Positions 37,001 to 45,841 of a stretch of 64,000 nt of DNA are shown in pieces. The stretch covers positions 372,001-436,000 of the forward strand of contig NZ_CP020469.1 of assembly GCF_003031405.1 (NCBI RefSeq), written 5' to 3'. The DNA is from Halomonas sp. 'Soap Lake #6' (GTDB taxonomy: Bacteria > Pseudomonadota > Gammaproteobacteria > Pseudomonadales > Halomonadaceae). A program made the translations under genes and the position numbers. The notes below the pieces were generated by a model. The model had not been told where the DNA came from. It did not search any database and was given only the letters and a program-made list of their open reading frames with translations. How positions within the stretch are numbered: position 1 is the first letter of the stretch; every line of letters starts with the position of its first letter.

Positions 37001-37642
37001 GCCATTCATAATTACCTGATACAGCTAAGAGGGGCCAGCCCGCACCAAGCTTATCTTTACCTGCTACAAGGGCTGCATGACACTTATGCTGAATTAGTAT
37101 CTCCTCGAGCGTTAACGGAGCGATCACGACGCTTTGCGGACTGTGATATCGCGGTCAAATTCAGCTGCGCCGGGTTACGCTATGGTGAGTTCCAACTTCC
37201 CCCTCTAGGCGTTAGCGCCGACTACTTAGCGCCGGTGCCTGATATGGGCTTCACCTATCAGTATTACCCGGTCGTAAAGGGCCAGCGCTTGGTAGCCTCA
37301 GCGGAAGCGGAAGACCCAGAAGATAATGCTATCCGTTATCTGGGAATCAGCTTGCCCCGAGAATGGCGGCGCATGGGTATCCCCAGTTCCCATTTAGGCG
37401 TAGACCCACGCTGGCTGCTCAATAGCCGTGAGCGTTTCCAGCATGAGCCTGATTACAGGCAGGAGTATCACCAGAAAGCCAATCTGGTGCGGCTGTATCT
37501 TGATGACCTAACAGGCCAGGGCTCTATACAGTACTGGGATCACGCAAATAGACAATATCAAGCTATCGAGGACGAAATGACCTTTACCACGCACCCCTCG
37601 TCGTTGACCTGGGTATGGAACCAGCAGGGAGGCCGCCGATGA
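34070..37642 (+). CDS. VasX-like T6SS effector, putative pore-forming toxin
   Basis: A 1190-residue protein from ATG 34070 (AAAGGA upstream). Region 1-~170 has a VasX-type N-terminal layout (SPKAIYLEITGHHEDN, GFIYIFLNGRLIREL), a long helical middle follows, and hydrophobic segments lie near residues 749-767, 840-860, 868-890 and 918-935, as in colicin-like pore-forming VasX and BTH_I2691-family effectors. The C-terminal ~230 residues are soluble. It overlaps the DUF4123 adaptor and ends in an ATGA overlap with the first immunity-like gene. The final 21 residues (TFTTHPSSLTW...GGRR) reappear as remnants before each later copy of that gene. Pore formation is inferred, not shown. Confidence 0.8.
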   Translation: MSQNHPCSPKAIYLEITGHHEDNDQNEYWLYQGDVAIEHLAERDASEGRFGPIVESQQEFSEEELADYRLVQKVGDIEVPLLLEEEISPCGLLPNQRAFQHNLMVSTVPMLYLDHQEIAGGPCRGGFIYIFLNGRLIRELVSTSLIDETIRFIDSDVAAYREQTDVPTVREYSGPPLAQLHLPLKLNGESANVRLAFSDHPWPWAHIEQLEANPSLIELRCQPLELNEPALTNMLQGQMRNLYEYSLEVGRDEYAGKALLDWLPPMRTRDAIYEQAWGSPRDYIEDPTADGWSALLDQLAAERAFFDSDEEEATFPDIDMAKRQRNFSPGLRGTLLQQWCNPLRPDDEQAEEAQLALIKAPTATEDCLATLRDQQLCCIFLRDPKQAAEHLIADIQATTELLMLLAESMKYHPHGASAELVHANCFMAEGPDGESNPRYLDQWLDRRLDRSRESLFCRLVKMEERRLARLRRDEALTALAELLDDVSPGALTHALHDAMLFDDLNLLEPYVILARSIDMLLNGLRPFDPKGTTEELADYRSPERCRATLDTLYEGKHLASTFFFQGKLCEVDDSWGAAYERDLDRITQASQQILSQEANAATLTADDMLALQNQLVEETNPTADVMRRLLNGSDAIVISTLPPLFAAIPWLKLGQTMSVDIASDYAELKGALGGGLSIKVELENGRIVWFAPREFQAVTAEMAQASAVLKATATTNALGGNAVSSSGNQTVRVTGGETSEWRFYGARAGYTAFWAVLAVLEVGNATAAGEEALTDLNGRSSAGVISSAFDAALLTAQGLKLTNSQWSWVVKANNTLDASYPRTRAWQEAMGEAGKYRGLATLGAGLLTTSLVAYDAYQLAQRGEKRAASWTAAQAVAIGVATIYGSGFGEAAGRVAEAQLIRSRLINSVLGWVGTLRPVPATVISLIASVFFQYRATNSRDDGFSLWVQYGPFGSRRDELESRLAQLAAQEEDKDSVAIHNYLIQLRGASPHQAYLYLLQGLHDTYAELVSPRALTERSRRFADCDIAVKFSCAGLRYGEFQLPPLGVSADYLAPVPDMGFTYQYYPVVKGQRLVASAEAEDPEDNAIRYLGISLPREWRRMGIPSSHLGVDPRWLLNSRERFQHEPDYRQEYHQKANLVRLYLDDLTGQGSIQYWDHANRQYQAIEDEMTFTTHPSSLTWVWNQQGGRR

Positions 37643-38814
37643 GCTTGCAAGACGAACCGCTAATGCCAGCAGACGGCTACGCCGAAACTGCCTACCGCGC
37701 TGATGCTATTCCCGAACAAAGCTATGCCCCACAAAATGATATGCTGCGCGGGCGGGTTCTTGAAGCCCGCCTACCCTGGGGTAATTATCTGGGTATAAAC
37801 CCCACCACTTATCAATACTCGGATCTTTGGTTTAAGGAATATAAATATATCGGTGATGACTATAATGACTACACCATGATCAATGAGTCTCGTTGGTCTA
37901 AACGAGTCGACGAAAATGTTAATGATTTCTATCGCATCACCCGATTTCTCTTTATTTTATTTACTCATGGCTTTAGCTTTATAAGAGGGGGAGGGTGGTT
38001 TATTTTTAGTGTAATTAGTGTGTGTACTCTGCTGTTCATCTTCGCAGCCGATACACTACTTCAAGCATTTACCCCTTTATTAATTGCTACCACTGTTTGT
38101 GGCATTGCAACCATTTTTCGCCAGCTGTGGGAAAAATACGAGTTAAAGTTTTATAAAAGCAATCGCAATTGGTCGAATGATTATGCTTTTTGTCGGCGTA
38201 CTGGCATGGTCAAGACATTTCGAGGGATCTTTCCTTTTTACGAGTTCGATGCTTATATCGAGATGACTGTAGGTACTCAGGGCTCCCAGTTCCATTCCCT
38301 TAAATTAGTTCATCGTTACCCTCATCGCAGCCCTGACTCCTTTTCTAAGCGCCCACTGGAGTTTAGTTTTACCGTGGATGGCAGTATTGCACAGCGCTAT
38401 GCCGCTTGGGATATGCTGCAGCGTTATATGGATGTCTCTCAGCCGCTACCGGATGTACCTGAATTAGAGCCCTTCCGGCATCTTGACCCAACCACCAAAG
38501 CCTTTGATGAGGCTGGCAAGCGTGGCCGCCCCGCTACCTATTGGCGCGATTTATATGCCAATAGCAGCGAGGAAGAGCTAAAAGCACTGCGCGAGGCGCA
38601 CCGCGCCGAGGTGGACAGCACCATTTGGGGTGGACGCCCAGACTTGATGGAACTCTCCGTGCCCAACTACCGCGAAACTCGCAAAGGCGAGCCGGAAGAC
38701 GTCAATGACTTTGGCCGGTTTCCCTGGAAGGAGGGTAAATTTGTTGACCGTCCGGAAGCGACCTCGTCCTTGGATTCAACGGATCAGCAGCCGAACGACG
38801 AACACCCACGCTGA
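37639..38814 (+). CDS. putative immunity protein, copy 1 of 7
   Basis: A 391-residue membrane protein. The conserved N-domain (about 1-95, PEQSYAPQNDMLRGR) is followed by hydrophobic segments (about 100-162) and a conserved cytosolic C-domain (about 170-390: YPHRS, AWDMLQRYMD, GRPATYWRDLYANSS, STIWGGRPD). ATG 37639 overlaps the effector stop (ATGA) with AGGGAGG upstream. As the gene next to a membrane-acting effector it is the likely cognate immunity protein, comparable to TsiV2 for VasX. It may belong to the DUF6708 group (from memory, unverified). Membrane cassette type A, nearly identical to copy 4 (two changes in the cassette region). Confidence 0.7.
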   Translation: MSLQDEPLMPADGYAETAYRADAIPEQSYAPQNDMLRGRVLEARLPWGNYLGINPTTYQYSDLWFKEYKYIGDDYNDYTMINESRWSKRVDENVNDFYRITRFLFILFTHGFSFIRGGGWFIFSVISVCTLLFIFAADTLLQAFTPLLIATTVCGIATIFRQLWEKYELKFYKSNRNWSNDYAFCRRTGMVKTFRGIFPFYEFDAYIEMTVGTQGSQFHSLKLVHRYPHRSPDSFSKRPLEFSFTVDGSIAQRYAAWDMLQRYMDVSQPLPDVPELEPFRHLDPTTKAFDEAGKRGRPATYWRDLYANSSEEELKALREAHRAEVDSTIWGGRPDLMELSVPNYRETRKGEPEDVNDFGRFPWKEGKFVDRPEATSSLDSTDQQPNDEHPR

Positions 38815-38991
38815 GTTAAAATCTGCAACCATCCATTGGTTACCCGCCGGGGAAGGCAGCTACCGCCTTCCCCGGCGGTAGCGTGGGCAGCCGTACCTAT
38901 TGCCATATCATTGACTGAGGACGAAATGACCTTTACCACACACCCTTCATCACTGACTTGGTTATGGCCCCAGCGGGGAGGCCGCCGATGA
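38815..38991 (+). repeat. array spacer 1: hairpin plus orphan effector tail
   Basis: The hairpin CGCCGGGGAAGGC (38845-38857) / GCCTTCCCCGGCG (38865-38877) lacks a T-run. GAGGACGAA then precedes a 21-codon frame (38926-38991) homologous to the effector's C-terminus, whose TGA overlaps the next ATG. Confidence 0.85.
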
Positions 38992-40196
38992 GCTTGCAAA
39001 ACGAACCTCTAAAGCAAGCGGACGGCTACGCCGAAACTGCCTACCGCGCTGATGCTATTCCCGAACAGAGCTATGCTCCCCAGAATGAGATGCTACGCGG
39101 GCGTATACTAGAGACCCGCCTACCCTGGGGGAGTTATTTGGGCATAAACCCTACCACTCATCAGTACTCGGAAAGCTGGTTTCGAGAGTATGACTATATG
39201 GGACGTGATTATCACGACCATACCATGATTAACGAGAAGCGCTGGTCAAAACGGGTTGATGAAAATATTGGTATTCTTTATCGGCTAATACGCTTTATCT
39301 TTGTTATTTACTCCCATGGCTTTAGTTTTATTAGAACTGGCGGAGGAGTGGGGGGAGGATGGCTGTTTACGGGTGTTGCCTTTGGTACAGCAATCCTTGG
39401 AAGCTTAGCTACTATTGTTTATGGAAATAATGAGTTTCCATGGGTTCTCGTAAAGCTTCTATTTTGGGTGGCTTTATTTTGCAGCATTGCTACTCTTTTC
39501 CTCCATCTATGGGAAAAGCATGAGTTAAAATTCTACAAAGGCAACCGTAATTGGTCAGATGATTATGCTTTTTGTCGACGCACCGGCATGGTCATGACCT
39601 CTCGAGGTGACTTCCCCTTCTATGAGTTCGATGCCTATATCGAAATGCGGGTAGGCACCCAAGGGTCACAGTTTCACTCGTTCAAAGTAATCCACCGCTA
39701 CCCTCATCGTAGCCCTGACCCGCTTACCAATAACTCACTGGAATTTAGCTTTGCCGTGGATGGCAGTATCACCCAGCGCTATGCTGTCTGGGATATGCTG
39801 CAGCGCTATATGGATGTCTCTCAGCCGCTACCGGATGTACCTGAATTAGAGCCCTTCCGTCACCTCGACCCGACCACCAAGGCCTACGACGAGGCTGGCA
39901 AGCGTGGCCGTCCCGCTACCTATTGGCGCGATTTATATGCCAATAGCAGCGAGGAAGAGCTAAAAGCACTGCGCGAGGCGCACCGCGCCGAGGTGGACAG
40001 CACCATTTGGGGTGGACGCCCAGACTTGATGGAACTCTCCGTGCCCAACTACCGCGAAACTCGCAAAGGCGAGCCGGAAGACGTCAATGACTTTGGCCGG
40101 TTTCCCTGGAAGGAGGGTAAATTTGTTGACCGTCCGGAAGCGACCCCGTCCTTGGGTTCAACGGATCAGCAGCTGAACGACGAACACACTCGCTGA
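38988..40196 (+). CDS. putative immunity protein, copy 2 of 7
   Basis: A 402-residue paralogue with the same N- and C-terminal domains but a distinct membrane cassette (type B, with GGGVGGGWLFTGVAFG and a long AT-rich second segment). ATG 38988 overlaps the stop of the tail remnant. Its hydrophobic part is about 11 residues longer than in copy 1. It probably protects against a variant of the effector or a related one; this is inferred from position only. Confidence 0.65.
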   Translation: MSLQNEPLKQADGYAETAYRADAIPEQSYAPQNEMLRGRILETRLPWGSYLGINPTTHQYSESWFREYDYMGRDYHDHTMINEKRWSKRVDENIGILYRLIRFIFVIYSHGFSFIRTGGGVGGGWLFTGVAFGTAILGSLATIVYGNNEFPWVLVKLLFWVALFCSIATLFLHLWEKHELKFYKGNRNWSDDYAFCRRTGMVMTSRGDFPFYEFDAYIEMRVGTQGSQFHSFKVIHRYPHRSPDPLTNNSLEFSFAVDGSITQRYAVWDMLQRYMDVSQPLPDVPELEPFRHLDPTTKAYDEAGKRGRPATYWRDLYANSSEEELKALREAHRAEVDSTIWGGRPDLMELSVPNYRETRKGEPEDVNDFGRFPWKEGKFVDRPEATPSLGSTDQQLNDEHTR

Positions 40197-40373
40197 GTTA
40201 AAATCTGCAACCGTCCATTGGTTACCCTCCGGGGAAGGCAGCTACCGCCTGCCCCAGCGGTAGCGTGGGCAGTCGTATTTATTACCATATCATTGACTGA
40301 GGACGAAATGACCTTTACCACACACCCTTCCTCACTGACTTGGTTATGGCCCCAGCAGGGAGGCCGTCGATGA
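40197..40373 (+). repeat. array spacer 2: hairpin plus orphan effector tail
   Basis: Same plan as spacer 1, but the right arm of the hairpin has changes (GCCTGCCCCAGCGG) that weaken the stem. The tail frame is 40308-40373, with QQGG where spacer 1 has QRGG. Confidence 0.85.
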
Positions 40374-41581
40374 GCTTGCAAAACGAACCTCTAAAGCAAG
40401 CGGACGGCTACGCTGAAACTGCCTACCGCGCTGATGCTATTCCCGAACAGAGCTACGCTCCTCAAAATGAGATGTTGCGGGGGCGTATCCTCGAAAATCG
40501 CCTACCTTGGGGCAGTTATCGGGGGGTAAACCCGACCACATATCAGTATTCGGAAAGCTGGTTCCGAGAATATCAATATATCGGTGAGGATTATCATGGT
40601 CATACCATGATCAATGAGAAGCGCTGGTCGCAATATGTCGAAGAAAACGTAGGTGGGCTATATCGAATATGCCGGTTCCTTATTTTCCTTTACTCCCATG
40701 GTTTTAGTTTTATCTTGCCCGGGGGGGGGCGAGTGGGGGGAGGGGTAATATTTACAAGCATCGCAATCTTTGCCAGCTTGGTAGGAACGATTGGGCAGCT
40801 TTTTGTTGAGGAACCGCAGTTTCCTTTTGTGCTTCTTGGTGCTCCGCTGGCCGTCGCTATATTCTGCGGCTTTGCCACTCTTATTCTTTACTTCTGGGAT
40901 AAATACGAACTTAGATTTTATAAACGCAACCGTAACTGGACGGACGACTTAGCTTTCTGTCGTAGTACCGGTATGGCAAAGACATCTATAGGCGACTTTC
41001 CTTTTTACGAATTCGATGCCTATATCGAGATGACTATAGGCACTCAAGGTTCTCAGTTCCATTCGCTCAAGGTGATCCACCGCTACCCTCATCGTAGCCA
41101 ATTGCCGCATACTAAAGACCCGCTAGAGTTTAGTTTTACTGTGGATGGAAGCATCACACAGCTGTATGCCGCTTGGGATATGTTGCAGCGTTACATGGAC
41201 GTTAGTCAGCCATTGCCAGATATTCCCCAAGTTGAGCCCTTCCGTCACCTCGACCCGACCACCAAGGCCTACGACGAGGCTGGCAAGCGTGGCCGTCCTG
41301 CTACCTACTGGCGTGATTTATATGCCAATAGCAGCGCGGAAGAGCTCAAAGCACTGCGCGAGACGCACCGCGCCGAGGTGGACAGCACCATTTGGGGTGG
41401 ACGCCCAGACTTGATGGAACTCTCCGTGCCCAACTACCGCGAAACTCGCAAAGGCGAGCCGGAAGACGTCAATGACTTTGGCCGGTTTCCCTGGAAGGAG
41501 GGTAAATTTGTTGACCGTCCGGAAGCGACCTCGTCCTTGGATTCAACGGATCAGCAGCCGAACGACGAACACCCACGCTGA
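40370..41581 (+). CDS. putative immunity protein, copy 3 of 7
   Basis: A 403-residue paralogue with cassette type C, containing LPGGGRVGGGVIFTS and GTIGQLFVEEPQFPF. It has a G9 tract at 40721-40729 and G6 just after, inside the membrane part, where one-base slippage would break the frame. The conserved segment after it (FWDKYELRFYKRNRNWTDDLAF) is shared only with copy 5. ATG 40370 overlaps the tail remnant's stop. Confidence 0.65.
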   Translation: MSLQNEPLKQADGYAETAYRADAIPEQSYAPQNEMLRGRILENRLPWGSYRGVNPTTYQYSESWFREYQYIGEDYHGHTMINEKRWSQYVEENVGGLYRICRFLIFLYSHGFSFILPGGGRVGGGVIFTSIAIFASLVGTIGQLFVEEPQFPFVLLGAPLAVAIFCGFATLILYFWDKYELRFYKRNRNWTDDLAFCRSTGMAKTSIGDFPFYEFDAYIEMTIGTQGSQFHSLKVIHRYPHRSQLPHTKDPLEFSFTVDGSITQLYAAWDMLQRYMDVSQPLPDIPQVEPFRHLDPTTKAYDEAGKRGRPATYWRDLYANSSAEELKALRETHRAEVDSTIWGGRPDLMELSVPNYRETRKGEPEDVNDFGRFPWKEGKFVDRPEATSSLDSTDQQPNDEHPR

Positions 41582-41758
41582 GTTAAAATCTGCAACCATC
41601 CATTGGTTACCCGCCGGGGAAGGCAGCTACCGCCTTCCCCGGCGGTAGCGTGGGCAGCCGTACCTATTGCCATATCATTGACTGAGGACGAAATGACCTT
41701 TACCACACACCCTTCATCACTGACTTGGTTATGGCCCCAGCGGGGAGGCCTCCGATGA
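41582..41758 (+). repeat. array spacer 3: hairpin plus orphan effector tail
   Basis: Intact hairpin (13-pair GC-rich stem) and tail frame 41693-41758; the tail has GGLR in place of GGRR near its end, from one changed base in the ribosome-binding area. Confidence 0.85.
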
Positions 41759-42930
41759 GCTTGCAAAACGAACCACTAACGCCTGAGGAAGGTTACGCTG
41801 AAACAGCCTACCGTGCCGATGCTATCCCCGAACAGAGCTATGCACCACAAAATGAGATGCTGCGCGGGCGGGTTCTTGAAGCCCGCCTACCCTGGGGTAA
41901 TTATCTGGGTATAAACCCCACCACTTATCAATACTCGGATCTTTGGTTTAAGGAATATAAATATATCGGTGATGACTATAATGACTACACCATGATCAAT
42001 GAGTCTCGTTGGTCTAAACGAGTCGACGAAAATGTTAATGATTTCTATCGCATCACCCGATTTCTCTTTATTTTATTTACTCATGGCTTTAGCTTTATAA
42101 GAGGGGGAGGGTGGTTTATTTTTAGTGTAATTAGTGTGTGTACTCTGCTGTTCATCTTCGCAGCCGATACACTACTTCAAGCATTTACCCCTTTATTAAT
42201 TGCTACCACTGTTTGTGGCATTGCAACCATTCTTCGCCAGCTGTGGGAAAAATACGAGTTAAAGTTTTATAAAAGCAATCGCAATTGGTCGAATGATTAT
42301 GCTTTTTGTCGGCGTATTGGCATGGTCAAGACATTTCGAGGGATCTTTCCTTTTTACGAGTTCGATGCTTATATCGAGATGACTGTAGGTACTCAGGGCT
42401 CCCAGTTCCATTCCCTTAAATTAGTTCATCGTTACCCTCATCGCAGCCCTGACTCCTTTTCTAAGCGCCCACTGGAGTTTAGTTTTACCGTGGATGGCAG
42501 TATTGCACAGCGCTATGCCGCTTGGGATATGCTGCAGCGTTATATGGATGTCTCTCAGCCGCTACCGGATGTACCTGAATTAGAGCCCTTCCGGCATCTT
42601 GACCCAACCACCAAAGCCTTTGATGAGGCTGGCAAGCGTGGCCGCCCCGCTACCTATTGGCGCGATTTATATGCCAATAGCAGCGAGGAAGAGCTAAAAG
42701 CACTGCGCGAGGCGCACCGCGCCGAGGTGGACAGCACCATTTGGGGTGGACGCCCAGACTTGATGGAACTCTCCGTGCCCAACTACCGCGAAACTCGCAA
42801 AGGCGAGCCGGAAGACGTCAATGACTTTGGCCGGTTTCCCTGGAAGGAGGGTAAATTTGTTGACCGTCCGGAAGCGACCTCGTCCTTGGGTTCAACGGAT
42901 CAGCAGCCGAACGACGAACACACTCGCTGA
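41755..42930 (+). CDS. putative immunity protein, copy 4 of 7
   Basis: A 391-residue paralogue with cassette type A. From about base 41850 to 42870 it is almost identical to copy 1, two amino-acid changes being visible (IATIL and CRRIG for IATIF and CRRTG). The first 15 residues differ more (EPLTPEEGYAE). So it was duplicated or converted very recently, apart from its 5' end, which is a different version. Confidence 0.65.
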   Translation: MSLQNEPLTPEEGYAETAYRADAIPEQSYAPQNEMLRGRVLEARLPWGNYLGINPTTYQYSDLWFKEYKYIGDDYNDYTMINESRWSKRVDENVNDFYRITRFLFILFTHGFSFIRGGGWFIFSVISVCTLLFIFAADTLLQAFTPLLIATTVCGIATILRQLWEKYELKFYKSNRNWSNDYAFCRRIGMVKTFRGIFPFYEFDAYIEMTVGTQGSQFHSLKLVHRYPHRSPDSFSKRPLEFSFTVDGSIAQRYAAWDMLQRYMDVSQPLPDVPELEPFRHLDPTTKAFDEAGKRGRPATYWRDLYANSSEEELKALREAHRAEVDSTIWGGRPDLMELSVPNYRETRKGEPEDVNDFGRFPWKEGKFVDRPEATSSLGSTDQQPNDEHTR

Positions 42931-43107
42931 GTTAAAATCTGCAACCATCCATTGGTTACCCGCCGGGGAAGGCAGCTACCGCCTTCCCCGGCGGTAGCGT
43001 GGGCAGCCGTACCTATTGCCATATCATTGACTGAGGACGAAATGACCTTTACCACACACCCTTCATCACTGACTTGGTTATGGCCCCAGCAGGGAGGCCG
43101 CCGATGA
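42931..43107 (+). repeat. array spacer 4: hairpin plus orphan effector tail
   Basis: Intact hairpin and tail frame 43042-43107 (QQGGRR ending). Confidence 0.85.
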
Positions 43108-44297
43108 GCCTGCAAAACGAACCTCTAAAGCAAGCGGACGGCTACGCCGAAACTGCCTACCGCGCTGATGCTATTCCCGAACAGAGCTACGCTCCTCAAA
43201 ACGAGATGTTGCGTGGGCGTATCCTCGAAACTCGCCTGCCCTGGGGTAGTTATCTAGGTGTTAACCCAACTACTTATCAGTACTCGGAAAGCTGGTTTCG
43301 GGAGTATCAATATATCGGTAAAGGCTATCATGATCACACCATGATCAATGAGAGGCGTTGGTCGCAATATGTCGATGAAAACGTAGGCGGGCTATATCGA
43401 ATATGTCGGTTCCTTCTTTTCCTCTATTCCCATGGCTTTAGCTTTATTCTACCTGGGGGTAAGCGGGCCGGGGGGGGGGTAATATTTACGGGGATAGTGG
43501 CATTCGGAACCCCTCTATTTATTTTTTCAGCGGATATTTGGCTACAGGGGTTTATACCCCTCGCTATTGCATCGGCCATTTGTGGGTCTGCTACCCTTAT
43601 TCTCTACTTCTGGGACAAATACGAACTTAGATTTTATAAACGCAACCGTAACTGGACGGACGACTTAGCTTTCTGTCGTAGTACTGGTATGGTTAAGACA
43701 TCTATAGGAGACTTTCCTTTTTACGAATTCGATGCCTATATCGAGATGACTATAGGCACTCAAGGTTCTCAGTTCCATTCGCTCAAGGTGATCCACCGCT
43801 ACCCCCATCGCAGTCAACTGCCGCATACCAAAGACCCGCTGGAATTTAGCTTTACTGTGGATGGCAGCATTGCCCAGTTATACGCCGCTTGGGATATGCT
43901 GCAGCGCTATATGGACGTTAGTCAGCCATTGCCAGATATTCCTCAAGTTGAGCCCTTCCGTCACCTCGACCCGACCACCAAGTCCTATGATGAGGCTGGT
44001 AAGCGTGGCCGTCCCGCTACCTATTGGCGCGATTTATATGCCAATAGCAGCGCGGAAGAGCTAAAAGCACTGCGCGAGGCGCACCGCGCCGAGGTGGACA
44101 GCACCATTTGGGGTGGACGCCCAGACGTGATGGAACTCTCCGTGCCCAACTACCGCGAAACCCGCAAGGGCGAACCGGAAGACGTCAATGACTTTGGGCG
44201 CTTTCCCTGGAAAGCTGGCAAGTTCGTTGACCGGCCGGAAGCGATCCCCTCCGAGGATTCACCGGATCAGCAGCAGAAAGACGAACACACTCGCTGA
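43104..44297 (+). CDS. putative immunity protein, copy 5 of 7
   Basis: A 397-residue paralogue with a hybrid membrane cassette: its start (LPGGKRAGGGVIFTGI) resembles type C, its middle (LFIFSADIWLQGFIPL) resembles type A, and its end (FWDKYELRFYK) again matches copy 3. A G10 tract lies at 43470-43479. It is the clearest sign of recombination between copies. ATG 43104 overlaps the remnant's stop. Confidence 0.65.
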   Translation: MSLQNEPLKQADGYAETAYRADAIPEQSYAPQNEMLRGRILETRLPWGSYLGVNPTTYQYSESWFREYQYIGKGYHDHTMINERRWSQYVDENVGGLYRICRFLLFLYSHGFSFILPGGKRAGGGVIFTGIVAFGTPLFIFSADIWLQGFIPLAIASAICGSATLILYFWDKYELRFYKRNRNWTDDLAFCRSTGMVKTSIGDFPFYEFDAYIEMTIGTQGSQFHSLKVIHRYPHRSQLPHTKDPLEFSFTVDGSIAQLYAAWDMLQRYMDVSQPLPDIPQVEPFRHLDPTTKSYDEAGKRGRPATYWRDLYANSSAEELKALREAHRAEVDSTIWGGRPDVMELSVPNYRETRKGEPEDVNDFGRFPWKAGKFVDRPEAIPSEDSPDQQQKDEHTR

Positions 44298-44474
44298 GTT
44301 AAAATCTGCAACCATCCATTGGTTACCCTCCGGGGAAGGCAGCTACCGCCTTCCCCGGCGGTAGCGTGGGCAGCCGTACCTATTGCCATGTCATTGACTG
44401 AGGACGAAATGACCTTTACCACACACCCTTCATCACTGACTTGGTTATGGCCCCAGCAGGGAGGCCGCCGATGA
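44298..44474 (+). repeat. array spacer 5: hairpin plus orphan effector tail
   Basis: Hairpin with CTCC in place of CGCC at the stem base, and tail frame 44409-44474. Confidence 0.85.
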
Positions 44475-45664
44475 GCCTGCAAAACGAACCTCTAAAGCAA
44501 GCGGACGGCTACGCCGAAACTGCCTACCGCGCTGATGCTATTCCCGAACAGAGCTACGCTCCTCAAAATGAGATGTTGCGGGGGCGGGTTCTTGAAGCCC
44601 GCCTACCCTGGGGTAATTATCTGGGTATAAACCCCACCACTTATCAATACTCGGATCTTTGGTTTAAGGAATATAAATATATCGGTGATGACTATAATGA
44701 CTACACCATGATCAATGAGTCTCGTTGGTCTAAACGAGTCGACGAAAATGTTAATGATCTATACCGGATTGGTAGGTTCTTTTTTATTATCTTTTCTCAT
44801 CTTTTTAGTTTTACCGGTGGAGGTGGGTGGGTATTTACTGGGATTGCCATTTTCGTTTCTGTTGCAGGGACTATAGGTCAATTATTCGTTGATGAGCCGC
44901 GCTTTCCTTTTTTGCTACTCGGTATTCCCCTAACTATGGGGGCTATCTGTAGTGTTGCAACTATTTTTCGTTGGCTCTGGGAAAAGCATGAAATAAAATT
45001 TTATAAAGGCAATCGCAATTGGTCGAATGACCATGCCTTCTGCCGGCGTACCGGCATGGTCAAAACGGATATCGGTAGCTTTCCTTTTTACGAATTCGAT
45101 CCCTATATCGAGATGACAGTGGGCACCCAGGGCTCGCAGTTTCATTCGTTCAAGCTTATCCACCGCTACCCCCATCGCAGTCGCTTGCCGCATACCAAGG
45201 ATCCGCTGGAATTTAGCTTTGCCCTGGATGGCAGTATTGCCCAGCGCTATGCAGTATGGGATATGTTGCAGCGCTATATGGATGTCTCTCAACCGTTGCC
45301 GGATGTACCTGAATTAGAGCCCTTCCGTCACCTCGACCCGACCACCAAGGCCTACGACGAGGCTGGCAAGCGTGGCCGTCCCGCTACCTATTGGCGCGAT
45401 TTATATGCCAATAGCAGCGAGGAAGAGCTAAAAGCACTGCGCGAGGCGCACCGCGCCGAGGTGGACAGCACCATTTGGGGTGGACGCCCAGACTTGATGG
45501 AACTCTCCGTGCCCAACTACCGCGAAACCCGTAAGGGCGAGCCGGAAGACGTCAATGACTTTGGCCGGTTTCCCTGGAAGGAGGGTAAATTTGTTGACCG
45601 TCCGGAAGCGACCTCGTCCTTGGGTTCAACGGATCAGCAGCCGAACGACGAACACCCACGCTGA
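44471..45664 (+). CDS. putative immunity protein, copy 6 of 7
   Basis: A 397-residue paralogue. Bases 44586-44757 are the same as in copies 1 and 4 and then change abruptly to a different membrane cassette (type E, GTIGQLFVDEPRFPF, related to type C), so a breakpoint is visible. It ends with the common C-domain. It lacks a long G tract. Confidence 0.65.
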   Translation: MSLQNEPLKQADGYAETAYRADAIPEQSYAPQNEMLRGRVLEARLPWGNYLGINPTTYQYSDLWFKEYKYIGDDYNDYTMINESRWSKRVDENVNDLYRIGRFFFIIFSHLFSFTGGGGWVFTGIAIFVSVAGTIGQLFVDEPRFPFLLLGIPLTMGAICSVATIFRWLWEKHEIKFYKGNRNWSNDHAFCRRTGMVKTDIGSFPFYEFDPYIEMTVGTQGSQFHSFKLIHRYPHRSRLPHTKDPLEFSFALDGSIAQRYAVWDMLQRYMDVSQPLPDVPELEPFRHLDPTTKAYDEAGKRGRPATYWRDLYANSSEEELKALREAHRAEVDSTIWGGRPDLMELSVPNYRETRKGEPEDVNDFGRFPWKEGKFVDRPEATSSLGSTDQQPNDEHPR

Positions 45665-45841
45665 GTTAAAATCTGCAACCATCCATTGGTTACCCTCCGG
45701 GGAAGGCAGCTACCGCCTTCCCCGGCGGTAGCGTGGGCAGTCGTATTTATTGCCATATCACTGACTGAGGACGAAATGACCTTTTCCACACATCCTTCAT
45801 CACTGACTTGGTTATGGCCCCAGCAGGGAGGCCGCCGATGA
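45665..45841 (+). repeat. array spacer 6: hairpin plus orphan effector tail
   Basis: Hairpin as in spacer 5, and tail frame 45776-45841 starting MTFSTHPSS, one conservative change from the others. Confidence 0.85.

Noticed and set aside
38812..38991. Stop-codon readthrough joining the immunity protein to the effector tail
   Set aside because: The frame is open, but the constant length simply reflects repeat duplication; nothing around the TGA suggests programmed readthrough.
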